64,000 bases of DNA from Lewinellaceae bacterium (GTDB lineage: Bacteria; Bacteroidota; Bacteroidia; Chitinophagales; Saprospiraceae). Both the position numbers and the translations under genes were made by a program. Every line of letters starts with the position of its first letter. The first letter of the stretch is position 1. The notes under the pieces are model-generated. The model was not told the DNA's origin. It worked only from the letters and a program-made list of their open reading frames with translations, and made no database searches. Shown piece after piece: positions 51,259-60,437 of this stretch. The DNA lies in NCBI GenBank assembly GCA_020636045.1, contig JACJYP010000014.1:1-64000 (forward strand). Reading direction: 5' to 3'.

Positions 51259-53361
51259 ATGTCTACTGCAGCGCCGGCAAAAAAGCGACCGACCAACCCG
51301 AAAGTTCCTCAGGATATACTTGAAAAGGCTTTTCGCCTGATGGCCACATCGAAGGCCATGACTGATATTTACGAAGCCAATTTCAAGTTTGTCAGCAAAT
51401 ATGTCCACGCAACGTCGCGCGGGCATGAGGCTATTCAACTCGCTGCAGGCCTTCAACTCTTGCCCACCGACTACGCCTACCTGTACTATCGGGACGAAAG
51501 CATTCTGCTTGGTATGGGGCTTCGGCCTTACGAACTCATGCTGCAACTGATGGCCAAACGCGAAGATCCGTTTTCGGGCGGCCGCTCCTATTATTGCCAT
51601 CCCAGCCTGCGCAGGCCCGACATGCCAAAAATTCCCCACCAGAGCAGCGCCACCGGGATGCAGGTCATCCCCGCCACGGGCTCCGCACTCGGTTTCTGGT
51701 ACAAAGAACAAATGGAATTGCTGGACAGCGCGGAGCGCAAAAACCCGCCTGTCGTATTGTGCTCCCTGGGCGACGCGTCTGTGACGGAAGGAGAAGTGAG
51801 CGAAGCATTTCAGATGGCAGTACTCAAAAAACTGCCCATCCTTTATCTCGTACAGGACAACGGATGGGATATTTCCGCCAATGCTGCCGAAACCCGTGTG
51901 GCGAATGCTGCGGAATACGCCAAAGGTTTTCCGGGGCTGGAAGCCGTGAGCATCGACGGCACCGATTTTGAACTTTGCTGGAACACCGTAAAGGACCTGA
52001 TCGGGAAAATACGCCGGGAGCGGCGGCCATTTCTTTTGCATGCAAAAGTGCCCTTACTCAATCACCATACCTCCGGTGTGCGAAAAGAATGGTACCGCGA
52101 CGACCTGGCCGAACACGAACAGCGCGATCCATACCCGAAACTTCGCGCAACGATGCTGGAACGCGGTTTTACCGAAAAGCAACTGCGTTCCATCGAACGC
52201 GAAACGGCGAAATTCGTGGCGGATGATTTTGAGCAGGCCCGCAATGCCGAAGACCCGCGGCCGGAAGACCTGTATACACACGATTTTGCACCTACTTCCG
52301 TCGAAAAAGAAAGTGGCAAGAGGGCGCCCGAAGGCAGGGAAGCCAAAGTCATGGTCGACAGCGCCTTGTACGCGATCGAAGAACTCATGCGCAAACATCC
52401 TGAATGTCTGTTGTACGGGCAGGATGTGGGGCGCCGGCTCGGTGGCGTGTTCAGGGAAGCGGCGACGCTTGCAGAAAAATTTGGCGACCACCGGGTCTTC
52501 AACACCCCGATACAGGAGGCATTTATTATCGGAAGCACCGTTGGCATGAGCGCCGTCGGCCTCAAACCCATTGTGGAGGTTCAGTTTGCCGATTATATCT
52601 GGCCGGGACTCAATCAACTGTTTACCGAAGTCAGCAGGAGTTGTTATCTGACCAACGGCAAATGGCCGGTCAGTTGCATCATCCGTGTTCCGATCGGCGC
52701 ATACGGCAGTGGAGGCCCTTATCACAGCAGCAGTGTAGAAAGTGTGGTAGCAAATATCCGGGGGATCAAAATTGCGTATCCAAGTACCGGGGCCGACCTG
52801 AAAGGATTGATCAAATCCGCGTATCTCGATCCGAATCCGGTCGTCATATTTGAACATAAGGGGCTGTACTGGTCAAAGGTTCGCGGCACCGAAAGTGCGC
52901 GCACGATCGATCCGGACGAAGATTACATATTGCCTTTCGGAATAGCCCGTCAGGCGCTGGCAGCACAACCCGATCGCATCGGGAAAGGCGAAACGATAGC
53001 GGTCGTGACGTACGGTATGGGCGTGCACTGGGCGCTCAATGCCGCCCGCATGCATTATCCCGGTCTTGTCGAGATCATCGACCTGCGCACACTCTGGCCG
53101 CTCGATGAAGCGGCCATGTACGAAGCGGCAAAACGCCACGGCAAAGTACTGGTCGTGACCGAAGAACCGGTCAGCAATACATTCGGACAAAGCCTGGCCG
53201 CACGCATCTCCGAACATTGTTTTCAATGGCTCGACGCGCCGGTCCGCACGATCGGTGCGGCCGATATGCCTGCCGTGCCGCTGAATTCCACCCTCGAACA
53301 GGAAATGATCCCTTCCATCGAAAAGGTCGCCGATGCCATGCGCACGCTTTTCGAGTGGTAA
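51259..53361 (+). CDS. Fused alpha/beta E1 component of a 2-oxoacid dehydrogenase (second, shorter copy)
   Basis: The 700-residue chain has an alpha half (about 20-340) with the thiamine-diphosphate motif LGDASVTEGEVSEAFQ ending VQDNGWDIS, and a beta half (about 365-700) with LLYGQDVGRRLGGVFREA, VFNTPIQEAFIIGSTVGMSA and IIDLRTLWPLDE. It is related only in plan to the 805-residue protein at 34.4 kb. Either could be the branched-chain enzyme; the pyruvate role is also possible. It needs an E2 and E3 encoded elsewhere. It has its own promoter box and is followed after 62 bases by the outer-membrane receptor gene. Confidence 0.87.
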   Translation: MSTAAPAKKRPTNPKVPQDILEKAFRLMATSKAMTDIYEANFKFVSKYVHATSRGHEAIQLAAGLQLLPTDYAYLYYRDESILLGMGLRPYELMLQLMAKREDPFSGGRSYYCHPSLRRPDMPKIPHQSSATGMQVIPATGSALGFWYKEQMELLDSAERKNPPVVLCSLGDASVTEGEVSEAFQMAVLKKLPILYLVQDNGWDISANAAETRVANAAEYAKGFPGLEAVSIDGTDFELCWNTVKDLIGKIRRERRPFLLHAKVPLLNHHTSGVRKEWYRDDLAEHEQRDPYPKLRATMLERGFTEKQLRSIERETAKFVADDFEQARNAEDPRPEDLYTHDFAPTSVEKESGKRAPEGREAKVMVDSALYAIEELMRKHPECLLYGQDVGRRLGGVFREAATLAEKFGDHRVFNTPIQEAFIIGSTVGMSAVGLKPIVEVQFADYIWPGLNQLFTEVSRSCYLTNGKWPVSCIIRVPIGAYGSGGPYHSSSVESVVANIRGIKIAYPSTGADLKGLIKSAYLDPNPVVIFEHKGLYWSKVRGTESARTIDPDEDYILPFGIARQALAAQPDRIGKGETIAVVTYGMGVHWALNAARMHYPGLVEIIDLRTLWPLDEAAMYEAAKRHGKVLVVTEEPVSNTFGQSLAARISEHCFQWLDAPVRTIGAADMPAVPLNSTLEQEMIPSIEKVADAMRTLFEW

Positions 53362-53423
53362 TGTTCCATATTGTTTATTCTTACTTTTTCTGACCCGGTT
53401 CACCTCCTCTATCTCCATCCTTT

Positions 53424-56024
53424 ATGTCAACGAGATTTACGATCGCGGCGATCATCGCCGTCGTGTTTCCTGCCCTGCTTGGCGCACAGTTTCCACAAGG
53501 CATGAGGGGGCAATTCAATGCCGCTCAGTTCAATATCGGGCGTTTTTACGGCAAGGTAGTCGACAAGGAAACCGGCAAAGGGCTCGGCTACGCTTCTGTT
53601 CAGTTGCTCGGCATGCGTTACGACAGCAGCAGCCGGTCGATGCAGGAAGCGATCCTGGCGGGTCAACTTTCGGAAGAAAACGGCGATTTCAGCCTGGAAG
53701 GCCTGCCGATACGGGGGCAGTTTACCCTGAAGATCAGTTTTATGGGGTACGCCTCGATCGAACAAAAGGTATCGTTCGATCTGAAAATGCCGCAAAACGA
53801 CCGGCAAGGCGGCGGTATCGGCGCCATGGCAGGATCAGTGGACAAAGACCTTGGGAATATTGAACTGGACGCCTCATCGCGATTGCTACAGGAGGTGACG
53901 GTAAGCGGAGAGGCGTCCCAGGTGACGCTTGCGCTTGATAAAAAGATCTACCGCGTCGACAAGGACGGTGTAGCCGCGGGCGGTACGGCAGAGGATGCCC
54001 TGAAAAACGTCCCCTCCCTCAACGTTGACATCGACGGTAACCTCACACTGCGCAATGCCGCACCCCAACTTTTTGTAGATGGCCGCCCCACCCCGCTCAC
54101 CCTCGACCAGATCCCTGCCGACGCCATCGAACAGGTAGAAGTGATCACCAACCCCTCCGCCAAATACGATGCTTCCGGAGGTAGCGCAGGTATTGTGAAC
54201 ATCGTATTGAAAAAGGAACGCCGGATCGGGTACAACGGTAGTGTTCGCAGCGGCGTGGATATGCGCGGCCGCGCAAACCTGGGAGCAGACGTAAATGCCC
54301 GTGAAGGAAAAGTCAATGCATTCCTGAGCGGGAACCTGAACCTGCGCAAGTCACTCTCGTCCGGCGGCACCGAACGCCAGAACCTGAGCGGGTCGCCGCT
54401 GACAAACATTTACCAGAACAATAATTCATTGTATAAAGGCTTCTTTGGTATGGGCCGTGGCGGTGTCGACTGGTTTTTTAACAACCGGAACACCCTTACC
54501 CTGAGCGGGATGATCATGCGTGGCAATTTCGATTCCGACGACGACCTGTCTATTTTAACCGACACGCTCCTGGGGGCGGACATCAGCAGCAGTCAGGCGA
54601 TGCGGAATACCGGCACCTCGCGCCAGTTCAGAAATACAGGGCTCCAGGCTTTGTATAAATATTTATTCCCTAAAGAGGGAAAAGAATGGACCGCAGACAT
54701 CAATTACAACAAGAGCAGATCCGAGAATGAAGGTCTGTTTCAGACCGTGTATGTCGATTCTCCCCTTATGACCCGGCAACGTCAGGACGGCGATAATTCA
54801 AATTCCTTCTTTACCGCGCAAACAGACTTCGAAAACCCGCTGAAGGCGGGTATGAAGATTGAACTCGGCGCCCGTGCGGCGGTCCGGAACTTTCAGAGCG
54901 AAAACAACAACTTCCAGTATGATTTTGCCTCCGAACAGTTCCAGCAGGTAACGGGGTTTGCTGATCGCTATAAATTCAATGACCAGGTTTATGCCGCATA
55001 TGGTACGTTCAGTCATTCCTTTGCGAAATGGGGATACCAGGCGGGTTTGCGCGCCGAAAGTTCCTTGTACACCGGCACTTTGCTCGATAACGACTCTACT
55101 TTTACGAATGAATATCCGCTCAGCCTGTTCCCCAGCGTATTCCTGACGTACAAGATCAACGACAACGATAATATTCAACTGAGTTATACCCGCAGGATCA
55201 ACCGCCCGAATTTTTTCCAGATCATCCCCTTCCCCGACTTTTCCGATTCCTTGCTGCTTTCCCGCGGCAATCCCGCGCTCAAACCCGAATTTACCAATGC
55301 CTTCGAAGTGTCGTACCAAAATATATTTACCGGCGGGCACAACCTGCTGGTTTCCGTTTACTATCGCCGCGCTACCGACCTGATCACCCGTTACCAGTTC
55401 TCCGAATACAACGATCAGTTACAGCGCAATACCATTGTTTCCAGTTTTGCGAATGCAAATTCCAGCTCCGCATACGGCACGGAACTGACCCTGAAAAACA
55501 CTTTCTGGAAAAAAATAGAATTGACCACAAACCTCAATTTCTACAACTCCATTGTCGACGCACAAAACGTGGAAAGCGATCTGCGCAACGAACAGTTCAC
55601 CTGGTTTGTCAAGGAAAATCTGAACATCAAACTACCCGAAAATTTCACCGTACAATTTTCGGGCTCCTATCAAAGCCGTACCGCCTATGCCCTGTCCAGC
55701 GGCAGCCGCTGGGGAGGATGGGGCGGCGGACCCTCAAGTTCTGCGCAAGGATACTCGCTTCCCGTATGGTACGTCGATTTTTCTGTTCGCAAAGACCTGT
55801 GGAACCGCAAGGCAAGTCTGACCCTGAACATTCAGGATATCTTCCGTTCGCGGAAAAACGGCTCCTACACCGAATCGGCTTTTTTCACGCAGGACACTTG
55901 GCGGCGGCGCGACCCGCAACTTGTAAGACTCAATTTTTCTTACCGTTTCGGCAAGTTCGACGTGTCGCTGTTCCGGCGCAAGAACAACCGGATCGAAACG
56001 GAAGGCATGGATGCCGGATTCTGA
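53424..56024 (+). CDS. TonB-receptor-like outer-membrane barrel protein
   Basis: The 866-residue product has a signal peptide, an N-terminal carboxypeptidase-regulatory-like domain (about 40-135: YGKVVDKETGKGLGYASVQLLG), and a plug domain (about 160-265: AEDALKNVPSLNVDIDGNLTL, VEVITNPSAKYDASGGSAGIVNIVLKK). A long beta-barrel follows, with Arg/Asn-rich strands and a terminal F-type strand region. It fits the OMP_b-brl_3 group of TonB-receptor relatives. No classical TonB box is clear, so uptake is likely but not shown. The substrate is unknown. It is convergent with the secreted sugar-dehydrogenase-like gene, one base away. Confidence 0.9.
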   Translation: MSTRFTIAAIIAVVFPALLGAQFPQGMRGQFNAAQFNIGRFYGKVVDKETGKGLGYASVQLLGMRYDSSSRSMQEAILAGQLSEENGDFSLEGLPIRGQFTLKISFMGYASIEQKVSFDLKMPQNDRQGGGIGAMAGSVDKDLGNIELDASSRLLQEVTVSGEASQVTLALDKKIYRVDKDGVAAGGTAEDALKNVPSLNVDIDGNLTLRNAAPQLFVDGRPTPLTLDQIPADAIEQVEVITNPSAKYDASGGSAGIVNIVLKKERRIGYNGSVRSGVDMRGRANLGADVNAREGKVNAFLSGNLNLRKSLSSGGTERQNLSGSPLTNIYQNNNSLYKGFFGMGRGGVDWFFNNRNTLTLSGMIMRGNFDSDDDLSILTDTLLGADISSSQAMRNTGTSRQFRNTGLQALYKYLFPKEGKEWTADINYNKSRSENEGLFQTVYVDSPLMTRQRQDGDNSNSFFTAQTDFENPLKAGMKIELGARAAVRNFQSENNNFQYDFASEQFQQVTGFADRYKFNDQVYAAYGTFSHSFAKWGYQAGLRAESSLYTGTLLDNDSTFTNEYPLSLFPSVFLTYKINDNDNIQLSYTRRINRPNFFQIIPFPDFSDSLLLSRGNPALKPEFTNAFEVSYQNIFTGGHNLLVSVYYRRATDLITRYQFSEYNDQLQRNTIVSSFANANSSSAYGTELTLKNTFWKKIELTTNLNFYNSIVDAQNVESDLRNEQFTWFVKENLNIKLPENFTVQFSGSYQSRTAYALSSGSRWGGWGGGPSSSAQGYSLPVWYVDFSVRKDLWNRKASLTLNIQDIFRSRKNGSYTESAFFTQDTWRRRDPQLVRLNFSYRFGKFDVSLFRRKNNRIETEGMDAGF

Positions 56025-56025
56025 A

Positions 56026-59000
56026 TTACCGCACCAGGGCGATCCGCACTTTGTGGCCGTCGGCTATGACGGAATAGATACCATGCGCCATGCCGGTAAG
56101 GTCGAGACTGGTTTCCCAATCGAATGCTCCCATATGTTTTTCGAGCACGACTTTTCCCGCTCGGTTGTACACCTGTATGTCAAATTCGTTTGATCTCGCG
56201 TTGAATTTTCGGCGAAGAATAAACAATCCGGTCCCGGGATTCGGAGAAACGTCCCAGGACCGGCCTGTTTGATCGGCAGGATCCACCGGGACAAACCCGA
56301 AGTTGCGGGAGATTTCTTCATCGCCTTCCATTGCGACCGGGCTTGAATAACTCTCTCCGTTCAAACCGAAACCTGGCGATAAGGCTCCGAAATCGATCGG
56401 AGGAAGCACATAAGCGCGGTATTCCCCTGATGGTATTGCCTTGAGTTCATAAAATCCCGCCGCATCGGCGGTAGCGGCCCCTGCCACTGCGTCGGTATTT
56501 ATATCGAACAGGATCACGGCAGCGCCTTTTAATGGTCGCTCAGGGGGATCGAATATTCCATCGGCATTTTCATCGAGCCAGACGGATCCGTTCATTTTAT
56601 TCGGCATCTGCAATTTGGGCGGAAACAATTGGGATGAAGGCACTACGGACTTGGGCATTTTGTCACCACTCCACAGCAGCCTGGCGGTCGCGTCGCCCCC
56701 CAACTCAAAAAATTCCATCCGGATGCTATAATGACGCCCTCCTTCCATCGCAAGCCTTGTGCTGTATTCCAGTTGTGGCTGTGGTATCCAGTGATCGATC
56801 ACAAGGCTGTCATCGATCCATAGTCGCACGCCGTCATCCGTAATGGTATATAAGGTAAGCGTGTCCGAAAAAAACGGAACGATCTCACCTGTCCAGCGCA
56901 CTGAAAATTTGTCTTTGGGAATATGCCCGGGTTCGGGTGTGCCATCCAGCCACTCAAAATTCACAACAGAATCGACCCTGCTAAGCAGCATCGTGCCTTC
57001 CACCCCGTTCAGATAATCGTCTATTTGAAAATATTCGCCATATAGCCCGTTACCTTCATCATAGCGATATATGTTGTAGATGGCCTTCAATGGAGTGCCA
57101 GACGTTTCCGGTGTGGTGAATGAGACTTCATGAAACGTTTCTCCGCTTTCCCAGCGGTCAAACACAAGGATGGAATCGTCGCTGAATATTATTTCAGGCA
57201 CAGAAACGGTGCGGTGGAGCCCTGTCACGCTCAAAAACGAAAAAGGAGCAGTTCCGTTGATCCCGTCCGCGCTCACAGGAATGCCGGGAGGTTCCGTCAG
57301 CACCGTTATTTCCGTTTTTTGCGGATAAACATCTCTTTTTGTTGTCTTTGACAATCCGACACTATCAGTGGCAGTCAGGTAAATGCGGTACCAAACATTG
57401 TCATCGGGCTCTCCGTCTTGCAGTACATAGTAAAACCCCTCGGAAACGCCACTGAACGGCGTCAGTGCGGGGTGAATGTGGTCGTCGTGGTGAAAATCGA
57501 TCTTCCAGGCAAGCCTGTCCGGCCCCAGGGCTCCCTCTTCCGCATCTTCTGCCGTGCCTGCAAAGGGGATCTCTTCGCCGGCCCGGTACAGGAAATCCGG
57601 ATCCGGAAGTGTGATATAAGGTTCCGGCCGTTTGTTTGCCGTCACACGAAGCATCGCGCTTTTGGAGGTATCGCTTCCAAACGGATTTTTAACAATACAG
57701 CGATACAAAGCGCCGCTGTCCTGCAATTGAACGCCGTTGAAGGTCAGTTTTCCCGTAAGGGCGCCGGGGATATCTGCATCGTTTTTTTGCCAGCGGTAAG
57801 ATAAGGGAGCATTGCCCAAAGCAAGTACCTGCAGGGAGAGCGTGTCGCCTTCGGAATAAAGGCCACTTTTGGGGTGACTGTACACATACGGCGCGTTACC
57901 GCCCACGTACACGACCCGCCATAGGCTGCCATCCGTGCTGGCGGTGTTGTCTTCCTCCGATCCGCCGCCAAGACCGGCGCGGGCCAGATAATAAAAATCG
58001 CCCTGCGGCGTGATCCGAATGGAAACCGGGCGTTTGGCGCCCGTCACCAAGTCCGGTTCCCGGATACCCGTTTCGGGATTAAGCACCGCAATGTAGCCCT
58101 TGCAATAATCTGCAAAAAAGAACTTCCCCGCGTACTGTGCCGGGAACCCGCCACCAGCAACGGGATAAAATGCTGCGCCGATGACAGAACATCCATTTGT
58201 ATGATCGTAGGCAAAAAAGGGATCCTTATAATTCAACGGCACGGCCTGATTCGTCACATATCCTTCCAGGCGCGGATAACCGTAGTCGGCGCCTGGAAGT
58301 ACATCGTTGATCTCTTCCCAATCGGTACCGCCCACGTCGCAGTTGAAAATACGGCCCGTTTCCGGTTGTACGCCCATGCTGAAAGGATTACGGAAACCGA
58401 CGGCGTATATAGCCCGGTATTTGCCGGTGGCGGTAGTAAAAAAAGGGTTGTCGGCAGGAATGGAACCGTCGGGATTGAGCCTCAGTACCTTACCAAGGTC
58501 ATTGTTCAGGTCGTATGCAGGATAAGAAAAGCCATTCTCGCCGGTAGAAATGTATAGTTTGCCGTCATTCCCGAAAAGCATGGCGCCGGCGTGATGCACG
58601 GAACCCAGTTTGGGATCGCAGTCGTAAATGACCTCTTCCGAACCCGGTATCGAGAAATTTCCGTCCGCCCTCACCCTGACCACGCGATTGTGCGAACCAT
58701 CCGGTACCGTATGGTACAAATAGACATACGGCGAATCGGGGAATGCCGGGTGCAGTGTGATATGGCCAAGCCCGCGTTCGTTAAAATCGTCGACCGACAG
58801 GATGCAAAACGGGTCGGGCAACAGCGCCCCGTCCTGAACGATCCGCACCAATCCTTCTTTTTCTGTGATAAAAATGCGTCCGTCGGGCGATACGGCCATA
58901 TCGGTGGGGTTCAGGCCATTAGCCAGCTCATACTGGATAAAACCGGGCGGTAATTGTGCGCTAGCAAAAGAACTCCAGCAAAGCAGCAACAAGGCGGGCA

Positions 59001-59034
59001 GGAGATGCCCGGGTTTTCTGTGTTTACCTGTCAT
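56026..59034 (-). CDS. Secreted PQQ-type sugar dehydrogenase-like protein with Ig, PA14, SdrD-B and T9SS sorting domains
   Basis: The 1002-residue product has a signal peptide (to FASAQ) and a six-bladed propeller related to soluble glucose/sorbosone dehydrogenases (about 28-370: PTDMAVSPDGRIFITEKEG, FNERGLGHITLHPAF, NRVVRV). An Ig-like domain follows (about 385-465, WQKNDADIPGA), then other beta domains, a PA14 domain (about 690-825: LYGEYFQIDDYLNG, TDDGVRLWIDDSLVIDHW), an SdrD-B/Cna-B-like domain (about 835-925: VWLDENADGIFDPPE), and a T9SS type A sorting domain (DVSPNPGTGLFILRR to GIYSV). It should be bound to the cell surface and act on or bind sugars. Whether PQQ is really bound is not known. 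Confidence 0.87.
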   Translation of the reverse strand: MTGKHRKPGHLLPALLLLCWSSFASAQLPPGFIQYELANGLNPTDMAVSPDGRIFITEKEGLVRIVQDGALLPDPFCILSVDDFNERGLGHITLHPAFPDSPYVYLYHTVPDGSHNRVVRVRADGNFSIPGSEEVIYDCDPKLGSVHHAGAMLFGNDGKLYISTGENGFSYPAYDLNNDLGKVLRLNPDGSIPADNPFFTTATGKYRAIYAVGFRNPFSMGVQPETGRIFNCDVGGTDWEEINDVLPGADYGYPRLEGYVTNQAVPLNYKDPFFAYDHTNGCSVIGAAFYPVAGGGFPAQYAGKFFFADYCKGYIAVLNPETGIREPDLVTGAKRPVSIRITPQGDFYYLARAGLGGGSEEDNTASTDGSLWRVVYVGGNAPYVYSHPKSGLYSEGDTLSLQVLALGNAPLSYRWQKNDADIPGALTGKLTFNGVQLQDSGALYRCIVKNPFGSDTSKSAMLRVTANKRPEPYITLPDPDFLYRAGEEIPFAGTAEDAEEGALGPDRLAWKIDFHHDDHIHPALTPFSGVSEGFYYVLQDGEPDDNVWYRIYLTATDSVGLSKTTKRDVYPQKTEITVLTEPPGIPVSADGINGTAPFSFLSVTGLHRTVSVPEIIFSDDSILVFDRWESGETFHEVSFTTPETSGTPLKAIYNIYRYDEGNGLYGEYFQIDDYLNGVEGTMLLSRVDSVVNFEWLDGTPEPGHIPKDKFSVRWTGEIVPFFSDTLTLYTITDDGVRLWIDDSLVIDHWIPQPQLEYSTRLAMEGGRHYSIRMEFFELGGDATARLLWSGDKMPKSVVPSSQLFPPKLQMPNKMNGSVWLDENADGIFDPPERPLKGAAVILFDINTDAVAGAATADAAGFYELKAIPSGEYRAYVLPPIDFGALSPGFGLNGESYSSPVAMEGDEEISRNFGFVPVDPADQTGRSWDVSPNPGTGLFILRRKFNARSNEFDIQVYNRAGKVVLEKHMGAFDWETSLDLTGMAHGIYSVIADGHKVRIALVR

Positions 59035-59221
59035 AGGATCGAATTTTGATTTTTCTGCAGCGATGGAATCGGATAACCGGAGCCACCGGATACAGAAGAA
59101 TGCGCGAAAATCGCCTCAAAAAAGAGAATAACAAAGCATTTGGGATATTTGACAGGTCGAATAAGGGCTAAACGGGCAGAAAACACCGGTCACTGGCCCC
59201 TACACAGAAAGTATGGATAAT

Positions 59222-59261
59222 AAAAAACCTGCAAAAGAGGCCGGAGCCTTCCTTTGCAGGT
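59222..59261 (-). terminator. Terminator after the histone H1-like gene
   Basis: On the minus strand ACCTGCAAA (59261-59253) pairs with TTTGCAGGT (59235-59227), with a GC-rich inner stem, and TTTTTT follows. It lies about 25 bases after the gene's stop. Confidence 0.75.
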
Positions 59262-59284
59262 CATTGATTGATGGGTCTTAAATC

Positions 59285-59461
59285 TTACCTCGAGTTTTTG
59301 GTTTCCAGAACGTCTTTTCTGAGCGTCTGGGCCAGGTCTTTCAGCGTTTGCATTGCTTTGCGCACGCGAGCGCCGGCAGCATTGTTTCCGGCATAAAATT
59401 TCGTTACGTCAGCTTCGGCTTCGGCAATGGTTTTTTTGATGTCTTCAAAAATTTTGCTCAT
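59285..59461 (-). CDS. Histone H1-like small basic protein
   Basis: The product is 58 residues from the ATG at 59461 (MSKIFEDIKKTIAEAEADVTKFY). It has two helices and a basic second half (AAGARVRKAMQTLKDLAQTLRKDVLETKNSR). This fits the short Hc1/histone-H1-like proteins common in Bacteroidota, although the long Lys/Ala tail of chlamydial Hc1 is absent. It may bind DNA or RNA. A good terminator follows. An upstream in-frame extension exists but includes no plausible start and runs into the mtgA start region. Confidence 0.75.
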   Translation of the reverse strand: MSKIFEDIKKTIAEAEADVTKFYAGNNAAGARVRKAMQTLKDLAQTLRKDVLETKNSR

Positions 59462-59592
59462 ACTTTGAAAGGTTTTAATAATCAAATAACCCGCAAATAT
59501 ACGCTTTATCACTCTTGCAAGCGTTTTTTTAATCAATAAGAAAAGAGACCGATCAAATAAACCCGGTCTGCTTTTACTCTGCAGCATCTTGT

Positions 59593-59600
59593 TATTTTTG
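59593..59600 (+). promoter_or_regulatory. Candidate -7 promoter element for mtgA
   Basis: TATTTTTGC matches TAnnTTTG plus C, 20 bases before the GTG start at 59621. Confidence 0.45.
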
Positions 59601-59620
59601 CCCCCGAACAATCTAGAGAC

Positions 59621-60412
59621 GTGAATTTTTTTGCCCGAATCCTTCGCCGCTGGTACCGCACGATTCCCCAAAACGAGGAAGGGAAACTGCTATGGGGTAA
59701 ATACTTCAGGCGCTTGTTGCTGCGCCTGATCCTGTGGTTTCTGGGCCTCTCGGTCGGGATCACATTATTGTATAGTTTCATGCCTATTCCTTTTACACCA
59801 TTAATGTTGCAGCGCTGCTGGGAACAATCCTGGGATTCGAAGAGGGAAGTCCGGCTCCTGCACGACTGGGTGTCATTTCATGAAATATCTCCACATTTGC
59901 AGTTGGCCGTAGTGTGTTCGGAAGACCAGGATTTTCTGGAGCACGAGGGGTTCGATTTCGAGGCGATTGAAAAGGCATACGTCTACAACAAAACACACAA
60001 GCGAAAGCGCGGCGCGAGCACCATCAGCCAGCAGACTGCAAAAAATATTTTTTTGTGGCCCAGCCGATCCTGGATGCGAAAAGGCCTGGAAGTGTATTTT
60101 ACCTTCCTCATAGAAACGATCTGGAGCAAAAAACGGATCATGACAGCGTATCTGAACAGCATCGAATTCGGTGACGGGGTTTATGGCGCTGAAGCGGCCG
60201 CCCAGCACTATTTCAGAAAAAGCGCCAAAGACCTGAACCGTCAGGAATCCGCGCTGCTCGCTTCCGTGCTCCCCAATCCACTGGTGTACAAAGTGGAACG
60301 CCCCTCGGCCAAAGTGCGCGAAAAGCAACAATGGGTGCTTTCTCAAATGCGTATGTGGGGCGGGCGCATCGATTACGAAAATCCCAACACACCCAAAAAG
60401 AGCGGGCGCTAG
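59621..60412 (+). CDS. mtgA: Monofunctional peptidoglycan glycosyltransferase
   Basis: The 263-residue product starts at GTG (59621). It has a cytoplasmic Arg-rich start, one membrane segment (about 35-55), then a GT51 domain with the motifs VVCSEDQDFLEHEGFDFEAIEKA, KRGASTISQQTAKNIFLWP, KKRIMTAYLNSIEFGDGVYGAEAAAQHYF and SALLASVLPNP. The catalytic Glu is in the EDQ motif. No transpeptidase domain follows, so this is MtgA rather than a class A PBP. It polymerises lipid II on the periplasmic side. A TATTTTTGC box lies upstream. The next gene starts 25 bases after its stop. Confidence 0.93.
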   Translation: MNFFARILRRWYRTIPQNEEGKLLWGKYFRRLLLRLILWFLGLSVGITLLYSFMPIPFTPLMLQRCWEQSWDSKREVRLLHDWVSFHEISPHLQLAVVCSEDQDFLEHEGFDFEAIEKAYVYNKTHKRKRGASTISQQTAKNIFLWPSRSWMRKGLEVYFTFLIETIWSKKRIMTAYLNSIEFGDGVYGAEAAAQHYFRKSAKDLNRQESALLASVLPNPLVYKVERPSAKVREKQQWVLSQMRMWGGRIDYENPNTPKKSGR

Positions 60413-60437
60413 CATCGCCGCGTCAAAAAACAAGTAC

